DNA of 64,000 nt from Solirubrobacterales bacterium. GTDB taxonomy: Bacteria; Actinomycetota; Thermoleophilia; Solirubrobacterales; 70-9. Both the position numbers and the translations under genes were made by a program. How positions within the stretch are numbered: the first letter of the stretch is position 1; each line of letters starts with the position of its first letter. Below the pieces are notes generated by a model. The model ran no database searches. It saw only the letters and a program-made list of their open reading frames with translations, and was not told where the DNA came from. Of this stretch, positions 47,334 to 55,420 are shown one piece after another. The stretch is taken from contig JAGQUT010000004.1 of the NCBI GenBank assembly GCA_020438355.1, positions 118,501 through 182,500 of the forward strand, written 5' to 3'.

Positions 47334-48275
47334 GTGGATCCAGGTTTCGAGTCCAGGTTGGCTCGTCGCCGCGAGCAGGTGAAGCGAAGGCAGGTTGTCC
47401 GGCGTCGGATCCTCTTCGGCAGTGTCGCCGGAGTCCTCGTGATCGCGGCCCTGGTCCTGCTGCTTATGGGCGGCTCTGACAGCACCGACAACAGTCAGGC
47501 ACCGGTCGCAGCTGCCTCGGGCCAGAACGATGCCCCAGCGAACGAAGCCTCCGGTACCGGCGGCGAAGCCGCTCGGGGCGGCGCCCAGCCGGATGACTCC
47601 TGGAAGCCCTACACCGGACCGGTCCCGATCCTGATGTACCACGTAATCGGACCCGCCGCGGGGTCCGAGGATTACCCCGGCCTTTTTCTGGACACCGCTG
47701 ATTTCGAGGCGCAGGTCGAATGGCTGGCCGACAACGGGTACACGGCAGTCACGCTGATCCAGGTCCAGAACGCCTGGTATGACGGCGCCACCCTCCCCCC
47801 GAAACCCGTGGTTCTGTCCTTCGATGACGGCTATCTGGGCCAGTACCTGTACGCGATGCCGATCCTCGAGAAGCAGGGCTGGGGCGGTCAGCTGAACCTG
47901 AAGGCGGAAGGCTCGGATCTCTCCTCGAAGCAGGTCAAGAAGATGTACCGGGCCGGCTGGGAGATCGCCTCGCACACGATCACCCATCCCGACCTGACCA
48001 CCCTCGATCCGGCCACCCTCGAGCAGGAACTGGTCGGCTCCAAGGAGATGCTCGAGAAGGATCTCGGAATCGAGATCGTCAACTTCTGTTACCCGGCCGG
48101 CCAGTACAACGCCGAGGTAGCCGACGCGGTCGAGGCCGCCGGTTACCGGGGCGCTACCACGGTCAATCCCGGCCTGGGAGAAAAGTCGATGCCCTACGAG
48201 CTCGACCGGGTAAGGATCGACAACGGCGATGGCGCCGACGCCCTGGCCGAAAAGCTCTCGGCCCTAGGCGTCTGA
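47334..48275 (+). CDS. polysaccharide deacetylase, membrane-anchored
   Basis: The 313-residue protein has a membrane helix (about 26-46), a Ser/Gly/Ala-rich linker and a NodB-type catalytic domain: MYHVIG, LSFDDGYLG with the catalytic Asp pair (163-167), SHTITHPDL with the metal-binding His214 and His218, and CYPAGQYN. It probably removes acetyl groups from an extracellular N- or O-acetylated polymer such as peptidoglycan or an exopolysaccharide. Start GTG 47334 is two bases after the stop of the propeller gene, so they form an operon. Confidence 0.92.
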   Translation: MDPGFESRLARRREQVKRRQVVRRRILFGSVAGVLVIAALVLLLMGGSDSTDNSQAPVAAASGQNDAPANEASGTGGEAARGGAQPDDSWKPYTGPVPILMYHVIGPAAGSEDYPGLFLDTADFEAQVEWLADNGYTAVTLIQVQNAWYDGATLPPKPVVLSFDDGYLGQYLYAMPILEKQGWGGQLNLKAEGSDLSSKQVKKMYRAGWEIASHTITHPDLTTLDPATLEQELVGSKEMLEKDLGIEIVNFCYPAGQYNAEVADAVEAAGYRGATTVNPGLGEKSMPYELDRVRIDNGDGADALAEKLSALGV

Positions 48276-48293
48276 TTGACCTGCTGCCCTTGG

Positions 48294-48356
48294 GCCGGGC
48301 CGTGTGTGGGGTCCTTGGTCAGCACAGACTGAGTCGGACCCCACACACGACCCGGC
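48294..48356. terminator. long inverted repeat between convergent genes
   Basis: Arms GCCGGG-C-CGTGTGTGGGGTCC and GGACCCCACACACG-A-CCCGGC pair over about 20 bases (one mismatch), with a 21-base loop that has its own TCAG/CTGA pairing. It lies between the deacetylase and hisF stops. There is no T-run, so it may act as a bidirectional, hairpin-dependent terminator or transcript stabiliser. Confidence 0.75.
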
Positions 48357-48397
48357 GGAGGACGCCATCAGCGGAGATCAAGGACCCTGCCGGACGT

Positions 48398-49159
48398 TCA
48401 GAGTCGGACTGGGATTTCGTGGGCGGTCATGTGTTCTTTGGCCTGGCCGACTGTGTAGTGGCCGTAGTGAAAGATGGAGGCGCAGAGGACCGCGTCCGCT
48501 TCACCTTCCTTGATCGCTTCGACCAGGTGGCTCAGGTCGCCGGCTCCGCCTGAGGCGATGACCGGGACGTCTGTCGCTCTGGCGACCTCACGGGTGAGCT
48601 CCAGTTCATAGCCAATGTTCGTTCCGTCACGGTCCATGCTGGTAAGGAGGATCTCGCCGGCGCCCAGACGGGTTGCTTCCATTGCCCACTCGATCGCGTC
48701 GCGACCCGTGGGGACCCTGCCGCCGTTCAAATAGACGCCGTAGCGGCCGTCCTCTTCCTTTTTCGCGTCAATCGCAATGACCACGCACTGTGAGCCGAAA
48801 ACCTCGGCCAGTTCGCAGAGCAGCTCGGGCCGTTTCAGGGCGGCACTGTTGACAGCCACCTTGTCGGCCCCTGCGCCCAGTACCGCCCGGGCATCCTCGA
48901 CCGATCTGATGCCGCCACCGATCGTGAACGGAATGAAGACGTTTTCTGCCGTCCTGCGGGCAAGGTCAACGATGGTTTCGCGACCCTCATGGGAGGCGGT
49001 GATGTCAAGGAAGACGAGCTCGTCTGCGCCTTCGGCGTCATATCTCTCGGCCAGTTCAACCGGATCGCCGGCATCTCGTATATCGACGAAGTTCGTGCCC
49101 TTGACGACCCGGCCGTTATCGACATCCAGGCAGGGAATGATCCGCTTCAGGTCACTCAT
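48398..49159 (-). CDS. hisF: imidazole glycerol phosphate synthase, cyclase subunit
   Basis: HisF uses ammonia from HisH to make imidazole glycerol phosphate and AICAR. The 253-residue TIM barrel shows [15 protein letters not shown] (about 6-20), [28 protein letters not shown] and [15 protein letters not shown] with the catalytic Asp. ATG 49159 overlaps the hisA stop by eight bases (ATGAGTGA); a GTG nine bases upstream is also in frame. Confidence 0.96.
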   Translation of the reverse strand: MSDLKRIIPCLDVDNGRVVKGTNFVDIRDAGDPVELAERYDAEGADELVFLDITASHEGRETIVDLARRTAENVFIPFTIGGGIRSVEDARAVLGAGADKVAVNSAALKRPELLCELAEVFGSQCVVIAIDAKKEEDGRYGVYLNGGRVPTGRDAIEWAMEATRLGAGEILLTSMDRDGTNIGYELELTREVARATDVPVIASGGAGDLSHLVEAIKEGEADAVLCASIFHYGHYTVGQAKEHMTAHEIPVRL

Positions 49160-49892
49160 TGCCAGCACCCTTCAAAGCCCGGATGCCCTCCTGGACCGTG
49201 AACTTGCCCTCGAACAGGGCCTTACCGACGATCACGCCTTCGACATTGGCGGGGGCCTCGCGTGAAAGCTCTTGGAGGTGGGCTAGTTCACCGACCCCGC
49301 CTGAGGCGATCACCGATGCGTCGGTTGCTGCTGCCACGCGGATCAGCTCGGGAATGTTCGGTCCTTCAAGGGTGCCGTCCACCTCGATCGGGGTGAACAG
49401 GAACCTGATCACTCCCCTTCGGGAAAGCTCGACCGCGGCGTCAGCCACGTCTACCCCGCTCGACTCGGTCCAGCCGGCCAGCGAGACCTTGCCGCCCCTG
49501 GCGTCGATGCCGACCACGACCTGTTCGGCGCCGCGCTCGGCAATCAGGGCATCAAGGAAATCCGGATCCTTCATCGCTGCGGTGCCGACCACAACACGGG
49601 AGACACCCGCGTCGAGCAGCCTGGCTGCCGATTCCAGGTCCCTGACTCCGCCGCCGACCTCGATCGGGCAGTCAACTGCCGCGGCCAGTTCCCCGATCTT
49701 CGTCAGGTTGACCGGTTCCCCTGAACGGGCGCCGTCGAGATCGACCACATGCAGGTACTCCGCGCCGCCATCGGCCCACTGTCTGGCCGCATCAACCGGA
49801 TCGTCGAAGTAACGGGTTTCCTGGTCGTACTCCCCCTTCAGGAGACGGACGGCCTTGCCACCACGAATGTCAATGGCCGGATAGAGGATCAC
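49152..49892 (-). CDS. hisA: phosphoribosylformimino-5-aminoimidazole carboxamide ribotide isomerase
   Basis: HisA catalyses the fourth step-type isomerisation of histidine synthesis on a TIM barrel. The 246-residue protein has [19 protein letters not shown] (about 4-22), where Asp8 is the catalytic base, [20 protein letters not shown] and [13 protein letters not shown]. The start is GTG 49892, overlapping hisH by four bases. In some actinobacteria the enzyme is the bifunctional PriA; sequence alone does not exclude that. No trpF is seen here. Confidence 0.94.
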   Translation of the reverse strand: MILYPAIDIRGGKAVRLLKGEYDQETRYFDDPVDAARQWADGGAEYLHVVDLDGARSGEPVNLTKIGELAAAVDCPIEVGGGVRDLESAARLLDAGVSRVVVGTAAMKDPDFLDALIAERGAEQVVVGIDARGGKVSLAGWTESSGVDVADAAVELSRRGVIRFLFTPIEVDGTLEGPNIPELIRVAAATDASVIASGGVGELAHLQELSREAPANVEGVIVGKALFEGKFTVQEGIRALKGAGNE

Positions 49893-50512
49893 TCGCAGAT
49901 CTCCTTGAAGTTCCGCAGCAGCCGCAGGCCGGCCGAGCTGGACTTCTCGGGGTGAAACTGGACACCCCAGACCTTGCCTTTGCCGGCCACGCAGGCGAAA
50001 CGGCTGCCGTAGGTGGCGGTGCCGATCAGCTCCGGCTCCTCCGGTCGGGCCACATAGGAGTGGACGAAGTAGAACGGTTCGCCGGGACGAAGACCCTCCG
50101 TGATCGGGTCCGGCTTCTCCCAGGTCACCTCGGCCCAGCCTATATGCGGAATCTTGCGACCCCCGGCCGGTACCTGATCGACATCTCCGTCGAGAAGACC
50201 GAGACCTTCGGCCCCACCCTGTTCCGTTGATGAGCCAAAGAGAAGCTGGAGGCCGAGGCAGATGCCGAGTACCGGCACGTCTTTGCCTGCTGCGTCTCTC
50301 AGTATTCGGTCCAGTTCAAGCTCACGGATCCGCTCCATCGCCCGCGGAAAGGCACCAACTCCGGGCAACACAACGCCGTCGCATGCCGTGATCGCCCCCT
50401 CATCCGAGGTGACGACCGGACTGGCACCGACCTTCTCCAGAGCCTTTTCGACCGACCGGAGATTGCCCATCCCGTAATCAAGGATGGCGATCTGGGGACC
50501 GCTGACGGTCAA
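49889..50512 (-). CDS. hisH: imidazole glycerol phosphate synthase, glutaminase subunit
   Basis: HisH supplies ammonia to HisF. This 207-residue class I amidotransferase shows ILDYGMGNLRSVEKAL (10-25), LGICLGLQLLF with the catalytic Cys (about 80-90) and VQFHPEKSS with the catalytic His and Glu (about 187). The start is TTG 50512 in a TTGA overlap with hisB; its tight packing means it is translated by coupling. Confidence 0.96.
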   Translation of the reverse strand: MTVSGPQIAILDYGMGNLRSVEKALEKVGASPVVTSDEGAITACDGVVLPGVGAFPRAMERIRELELDRILRDAAGKDVPVLGICLGLQLLFGSSTEQGGAEGLGLLDGDVDQVPAGGRKIPHIGWAEVTWEKPDPITEGLRPGEPFYFVHSYVARPEEPELIGTATYGSRFACVAGKGKVWGVQFHPEKSSSAGLRLLRNFKEICE

Positions 50513-51099
50513 CCGTTCAGCGTGCCCTTGGTGCTCGGCACGCCCTTCTCTTCAGGGTCGATCGAGACGGCAACCCGGAGGGCCCGGGCGAATGCCTTGA
50601 AGCAGGCTTCGATCATGTGATGGACGTTGGATCCATAACGAACGTCAACGTGAAGAGTCATCTTCGCGCCACCCGCGACCGCCCGGAAGAACTCCTCCGT
50701 CAGCTCGGTTTCATAGTTGGCTATCGAGGTGACGGGAATCTCGCCGCGAAAGACCGAGAGCGCCCTGCCCGAGATGTCCAGTGCACATTCCGCGCAGGCC
50801 TCGTCCATCGGAACGACGGCGCTTCCGTACCGGCGGATACCTGCCCGGTCACCAAGGGCCTCGTCGAGAGCCTGGCCGAAGACGATTCCTACGTCCTCGA
50901 CAGTGTGGTGTGAGCCGGTCTCGAGGTCCCCGGTCGCTTTCACCTTCAGACCGATGTTTGCGTGACGGGCGAGCAGGTCAAGCATGTGATCGAAGAAGCC
51001 GATGCCCGTTTCCGCGCTGGATTCGGATCCGTCCAGGTCGAGGCTGAGCTCGATCGCTGTTTCCTTGGTCTTCCGTTCGATTGTCGCCTGTCTGCTCAT
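50509..51099 (-). CDS. hisB: imidazoleglycerol-phosphate dehydratase
   Basis: HisB dehydrates imidazole glycerol phosphate with a dimanganese centre. The 196-residue protein is monofunctional, without the phosphatase domain fused in enterics. It shows GIGFFDHMLDLLARHA (about 32-47), SHHTVEDVGI (about 62-71) and HHMIEACFKAFARALR (about 165), each with metal-binding His. It overlaps hisD by four bases (ATGA). Confidence 0.97.
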   Translation of the reverse strand: MSRQATIERKTKETAIELSLDLDGSESSAETGIGFFDHMLDLLARHANIGLKVKATGDLETGSHHTVEDVGIVFGQALDEALGDRAGIRRYGSAVVPMDEACAECALDISGRALSVFRGEIPVTSIANYETELTEEFFRAVAGGAKMTLHVDVRYGSNVHHMIEACFKAFARALRVAVSIDPEEKGVPSTKGTLNG

Positions 51100-52385
51100 T
51101 TACTTTCCTGATCTTGATCGTCCGCCCGGACTGTGGCCGAAAGTCCGTGGACCGGCAGTCCCTCGGCCCTCGCAAGCGCATCCAGGGGACGGGCTAGCTG
51201 ACGGACCGAACCGGCATCCAAGCTTACCCGCGAGGTGGGGCGTCTGAAGGTGGCCGGAGAGAGCGGGCCAAAAATCCTGCCGGTCCCGTCGGTGGGAAGC
51301 ACGTGGTTCGACCCGGCGACGTAGTCACCGAAGGCGGTACCGGCCTCCTGACCGGTGAAGACACAGCCGGCCGTACGGATGGCGCCAGCCAGGGCGATCG
51401 AGTCCGCACTCATCAGCTGAAGGTGCTCCGGCGCGATCAGGTTTACAAGCGCAATCGCCTCGACAGCGGAAGGGGCCTCGACCAGGGCGAGTCGGCAATC
51501 CTGGACCGAAGGTTGTCCTGAGGCGGCGGCGTCCACCTCGATCTCGAGCTTCTCGATCACGCCCGGTGCCGTGGAGATCGCGACGAGCGGACTCTCCTCC
51601 CCGTGCTCGGCCTGCGCGCAAAGGTCGAGGGCGGCCCAGCGCAAGTTCGTGTCGGCGTCAATCACCACGGTCAGATCCGACGGTCCGGCCAGCGAATCGA
51701 TCGCTACCTCGCCGAAGACCTCGCGCTTTGCCGCCTGAACCCAGGCGTTTCCAGGACCGGCGATCACGTCGACGGGCTTGATGGTCTCGGTGCCGCGGGC
51801 AAGAGCAAAAATTGCCTGGGCTCCACCAACCGCAAATATCTCGTCGACTTCGCAGAGTGAGGCCGCGGCAAGGGTGGTCTCGTTGATTTGACCGTCGGGA
51901 CCGGGCGGAGCGACGAGAACGACCCGGTCAACCCCGGCCACCCGGGCCGTGACGCAGCCCATTACGACAGTCGAGGGATACGAAGCCCGGCCGCCAGGCG
52001 CGTAAATGCCCGCTGAGCCGAGAGGGACTTCTCCCACCGTGACCGTCTGACCCTGTGGCAGGTTCACGGTGCGGCTATCGGATACGAGCTGCGCTTCGGC
52101 GACCTGCCTGACGTTGGCGATCGAAATCTCCAGAGCTCTACGCACCTCAGGATCGAGCCGCTCGAGCGCCGCACGGGACTCGCTGGTCGAAACCCTGAGG
52201 CCGGGTTCATCGGCCTCGGGGGCATCGAACCTGCGGGTCATCGCGATCAGCGCCTCATCTCCACGGCTCGCCACTTCGTCGGCGATTCCGGTCACGTCGA
52301 CCGTCCGTGCTTCGTGACTGAGGAACTCGCGGATCTCCCCGACCAGTTGGTCAGGGGCCGCCCACTCGAGGCGGCGGCTGATCAT
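51096..52385 (-). CDS. hisD: histidinol dehydrogenase
   Basis: HisD oxidises histidinol to histidine in two NAD-dependent steps. The 429-residue protein has GSAGIYAPGGRASYPSTVVM (about 123-142), AVGGAQAIFALARGT, IAGPGNAWVQAAKREVFG, and AGPSDLTVV, AEHGEESP and NLIAPEHLQL with the Zn-binding and catalytic His/Glu residues. It overlaps hisG and hisB by four bases each. Confidence 0.97.
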   Translation of the reverse strand: MISRRLEWAAPDQLVGEIREFLSHEARTVDVTGIADEVASRGDEALIAMTRRFDAPEADEPGLRVSTSESRAALERLDPEVRRALEISIANVRQVAEAQLVSDSRTVNLPQGQTVTVGEVPLGSAGIYAPGGRASYPSTVVMGCVTARVAGVDRVVLVAPPGPDGQINETTLAAASLCEVDEIFAVGGAQAIFALARGTETIKPVDVIAGPGNAWVQAAKREVFGEVAIDSLAGPSDLTVVIDADTNLRWAALDLCAQAEHGEESPLVAISTAPGVIEKLEIEVDAAASGQPSVQDCRLALVEAPSAVEAIALVNLIAPEHLQLMSADSIALAGAIRTAGCVFTGQEAGTAFGDYVAGSNHVLPTDGTGRIFGPLSPATFRRPTSRVSLDAGSVRQLARPLDALARAEGLPVHGLSATVRADDQDQESK

Positions 52386-53062
52386 GACTCTCCCGGAGAG
52401 CCGCTGACTACCTGCCGGAGCCGGTCTGCGAGATCGTCAACTTCATCCCGTCTGATCCGGTACGAGACCCGGTTGGCAACGAGTCGTCCCGTGCTGGAGA
52501 GGATTTCCTCACGTACTTCCAGATTGTTCTCGGCGAGGGTGCGGCCGGTCGCGACGAGGTCGACGATGCCGTCGGCGAGCCCGACCAGCGGGGCCAGCTC
52601 GATTGAACCCTTGACTTCGACGAGTTCGACCTGTCTGCCCTGCTCGGCGAAGTACTCCTCGGCGATCCGCTTGTACTTGGTTGCGATCTTCATCATTCCG
52701 AGCCGGCGCTGATGCTCGCTCGGGGCGACATCGCCCTTCTGGGTCGCGAGAACCATCCGGCAGGGACCGATTCCGAGGTCAACCAGCTCGTAGACCGGCC
52801 GGTCGCTTTGCTCGAGCAGCACGTCCTTGCCGGTGATCCCCAGGTCAGCGGCCCCGGCCGAGACATAGGTCGGAACGTCCGAAGGCCTCATCGTGACCAT
52901 GATCAGCTCGCCGCCATCGAAGACGAGGGAACGGGAATCTCCGCGTACCTCCGCGGTCTCGATGCCGATCGAATCGAGCAGATCAAGGACCTCCTCGAGA
53001 AGGGCTCCACGCGGGACAGCCAGCTTGAGCTTTCCGCCGGGTTTGCGAAGTTCCTCAAACAT
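52382..53062 (-). CDS. hisG: ATP phosphoribosyltransferase catalytic subunit, short form
   Basis: HisG makes phosphoribosyl-ATP, the first step of histidine synthesis. From ATG 53062 the protein is 226 residues: LKLAVPRGALLEEVLDLLDS (about 14-33), DLGITGKDVLLEQ, KIATKYKRIAEEYF and the PRPP loop segment GLADGIVDLVATGRTLAENN. The C-terminal regulatory domain of long HisG is absent, which agrees with the hisZ gene directly upstream. The start overlaps the hisZ stop by eight bases. Confidence 0.96.
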   Translation of the reverse strand: MFEELRKPGGKLKLAVPRGALLEEVLDLLDSIGIETAEVRGDSRSLVFDGGELIMVTMRPSDVPTYVSAGAADLGITGKDVLLEQSDRPVYELVDLGIGPCRMVLATQKGDVAPSEHQRRLGMMKIATKYKRIAEEYFAEQGRQVELVEVKGSIELAPLVGLADGIVDLVATGRTLAENNLEVREEILSSTGRLVANRVSYRIRRDEVDDLADRLRQVVSGSPGES

Positions 53063-54038
53063 CCCGGCCCCGTTCCAGCTGTGCCTTGTGGATCCGTTCG
53101 ATGTAGAGCGTGAAGCCGGCGGCGGGAAGGTCCATTCCAAATCGGTTCATCAGATCGTCGTAGCGACCGCCTCCCCCGATCACGTCTCCGACCGCATCGT
53201 CATAGACCTCGATCGTGGATCCGCTGTAATAGCCGATCTCACGCAGCATTCCCAGGTCGAGGAGCACCTCGCGGTTCAGCGAACGGGCGGAGATCGCCTC
53301 GAAGTTCTGAGTCAGCCTGTCGAGGACCTCGGCGAAACCGGTGCCGCCGAAGCTTCTGGCTTCCTCGAGGATCCCGATTCCCCCTCGAAGCTGAATCAGC
53401 CTCGTGGCCTGCGCGATCGCGGTTTCATCAAGCTCATCGGACTCGCGCAGGCTGCGCTCGACTCCGACCAGGTCGTGAGAGACCAGAAGCTCGGAGCTGC
53501 GCTCGATCGTCTCCGGCCCGGCGCCGGAGTCCTGGAGCAGGGCCGTCCAGAGCCCGTCCTCGCCCAGACCGATCACCGCCTGATCAAGTCCGACCGCGCT
53601 GAGCGAACGGTCCAGCAGCTCGACAACCTCCGCTGTTCCTTCGGGGCCCGGTACACCGATCAGCTCGATACCGGCCTGCCCGAATTCGCGGAGCTCACCC
53701 CGCTGGGGAGTCACGGCCCGGTAGGCGTTGGCGAAATAGCTGAGACGGTGCGGAGGATCAAGATCGCGGTAGCGGTCAGCAACAAGCCTCGCGATCGGGA
53801 TCGTCATGTCGGTTCTCAGGGCTAGCATCTCACCCCGCTCGTCGAAGAAACGGTAGGCGGAATCAGCCGAGCGCCTGTCGGCCATCTCGAGTGCGTCCGC
53901 GTACTCCAGGGTCGGTGTCCTGACCTCGCGGAAGCCGGCGTTCTCGAAGGTTCCGAGCAGCGCTGACTGGATCGCGCGGAGTTCGCGCATCTCGTCCGGG
54001 AGAACGTCCCGGGTTCCTGGGGGAATCGGACGGATCAT
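53055..54038 (-). CDS. hisZ: ATP phosphoribosyltransferase regulatory subunit
   Basis: HisZ is a class II aminoacyl-tRNA synthetase-like protein that forms the hetero-octamer with short HisG and allows histidine feedback. The 327-residue protein has PIPPGTRDVLPDEMRELRAI (about 4-23), FDERGEMLALRTDMTIPIAR (about 85-104) and a C-terminal GGGGRYDDLMNRFG (about 290-303), but lacks the anticodon-binding domain of HisS and its full catalytic motifs. It follows murA by six bases. Confidence 0.96.
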   Translation of the reverse strand: MIRPIPPGTRDVLPDEMRELRAIQSALLGTFENAGFREVRTPTLEYADALEMADRRSADSAYRFFDERGEMLALRTDMTIPIARLVADRYRDLDPPHRLSYFANAYRAVTPQRGELREFGQAGIELIGVPGPEGTAEVVELLDRSLSAVGLDQAVIGLGEDGLWTALLQDSGAGPETIERSSELLVSHDLVGVERSLRESDELDETAIAQATRLIQLRGGIGILEEARSFGGTGFAEVLDRLTQNFEAISARSLNREVLLDLGMLREIGYYSGSTIEVYDDAVGDVIGGGGRYDDLMNRFGMDLPAAGFTLYIERIHKAQLERGRDV

Positions 54039-54044
54039 GTCCCC

Positions 54045-55331
54045 CTACTCGTCTACACGCTCGATATGTGCGCCGAGGGACCGCAGGCGGTCGTCGATGT
54101 TCTCGTAGCCGCGGTCGATCTGGCGGATGTTTCCGATTTCCGAGGTGCCTTCGGCAGCCAGGGCAGCGATCAGCATCGCCATGCCGGCCCTGATGTCGGG
54201 GCTGTCCACTCTCTCGCCGTGGAGACGGGTGGGTCCGCTGATGATCGCCCTGTGCGGGTCGCAAAGTGTGATCCTGGCTCCCATCGCGACAAGCTTGTCG
54301 ACGAAGAAAAGCCGGTTCTCGAACATCTTCTCGAAGATCAGGATCTCGCCTTCGGCCTGGGTGGCGAGTGCGAGCGCGATCGAGGTCAGGTCGGCGGGGA
54401 AGGCAGGCCAGGGGCCATCCTCGATCTTCGGGATCGCGCCGCCAGCATCCGGCTGGACACGGAGGTTCTGTGAGGGCGGGACGATCACGTCGGTTCCCTC
54501 GACCACGGACTGGAATCCGAGCCGACGGAACTGGCGCCTGATCATCACCAGGTCAAACGGCTCGATTTCGCGGATCCGGAGTTCGCCTCCGGTCGCTGCC
54601 GCAAGGGCCATGAAGCTGGCGATCTCGATGTGATCGGGCGTCACCTTGTGGTCTGCCCCGCCGAGGGTCTCCTGACCCTGGACGATCATCACGTTCGAGC
54701 CGATCCCGGAGATCGGCGCGCCCATCTTGACCAGGAGCCGGGCAAGATCCTGGACATGAGGCTCCGAGGCGGCGTTGAGGATGGTGGTCTCGCCGGGAGT
54801 GAGGGCCGCTGCCATCAGGGCGTTCTCGGTGCCCATTACAGACGGCTCGTCCATGAAGATTTCGGCGGCGCGCAGCCCGCCGGGAGGAGCGTTCAGTTCG
54901 ATCCAGCGGTCTCCCCCGACCCGGGCTCCCAGCTCGCGGAAGGCGTCGAGGTGAGCGTCGAGACGACGGCGACCGATGAAGTCACCACCAGGAGGCGGCA
55001 TGTGGACGCTGCCGAAGCGGGCCAGCAGCGGGCCGGCAAGAAGAAACGAAGCGCGGATTGCGGCAGAAAGACTCTCATCGAGAGTGGTGCTCTCGACGTC
55101 CTTGGCACAGAGCCGGACGGTGTTGTCCTCGACCCAGTCGACGGTAACGCCGAGCGCTGCCAGAAGGTCGATCTGCGCTTCCGTGTCGCGGATCCGCGGC
55201 ACGTTCGCAATCGTCACGACCTCCTCGGTGAGGAGGCATGCGGCAAGGATCGGCAGCGCGGCGTTCTTGTTGCCTGCGGCCGTTATCTCGCCCGAGAGCG
55301 GCACTCCGCCCTGTATTACGAACTTCTGCAT
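54045..55331 (-). CDS. murA: UDP-N-acetylglucosamine 1-carboxyvinyltransferase with Asp in the fosfomycin loop
   Basis: MurA transfers enolpyruvate to UDP-GlcNAc, the first step of peptidoglycan synthesis. The 428-residue protein has AAGNKNAALPILAACLL with catalytic Lys22, RASFLLAGPLLARFG (about 93-107) and the catalytic loop PPPGGDFIGRRRLDAH, in which residue 117 is Asp and not Cys. The same exchange is known in M. tuberculosis MurA and gives intrinsic fosfomycin resistance while activity is kept. It heads the histidine operon with a 6-base gap to hisZ. Confidence 0.97.
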   Translation of the reverse strand: MQKFVIQGGVPLSGEITAAGNKNAALPILAACLLTEEVVTIANVPRIRDTEAQIDLLAALGVTVDWVEDNTVRLCAKDVESTTLDESLSAAIRASFLLAGPLLARFGSVHMPPPGGDFIGRRRLDAHLDAFRELGARVGGDRWIELNAPPGGLRAAEIFMDEPSVMGTENALMAAALTPGETTILNAASEPHVQDLARLLVKMGAPISGIGSNVMIVQGQETLGGADHKVTPDHIEIASFMALAAATGGELRIREIEPFDLVMIRRQFRRLGFQSVVEGTDVIVPPSQNLRVQPDAGGAIPKIEDGPWPAFPADLTSIALALATQAEGEILIFEKMFENRLFFVDKLVAMGARITLCDPHRAIISGPTRLHGERVDSPDIRAGMAMLIAALAAEGTSEIGNIRQIDRGYENIDDRLRSLGAHIERVDE

Positions 55332-55420
55332 TCTTTGTGTACCCCGCGGTTGACGGTTTTCGTGTGACCGGACGGGGGCACTGGCGCCCGACCGAGAGCC
55401 GGACTAGGGTAACACCGGTC

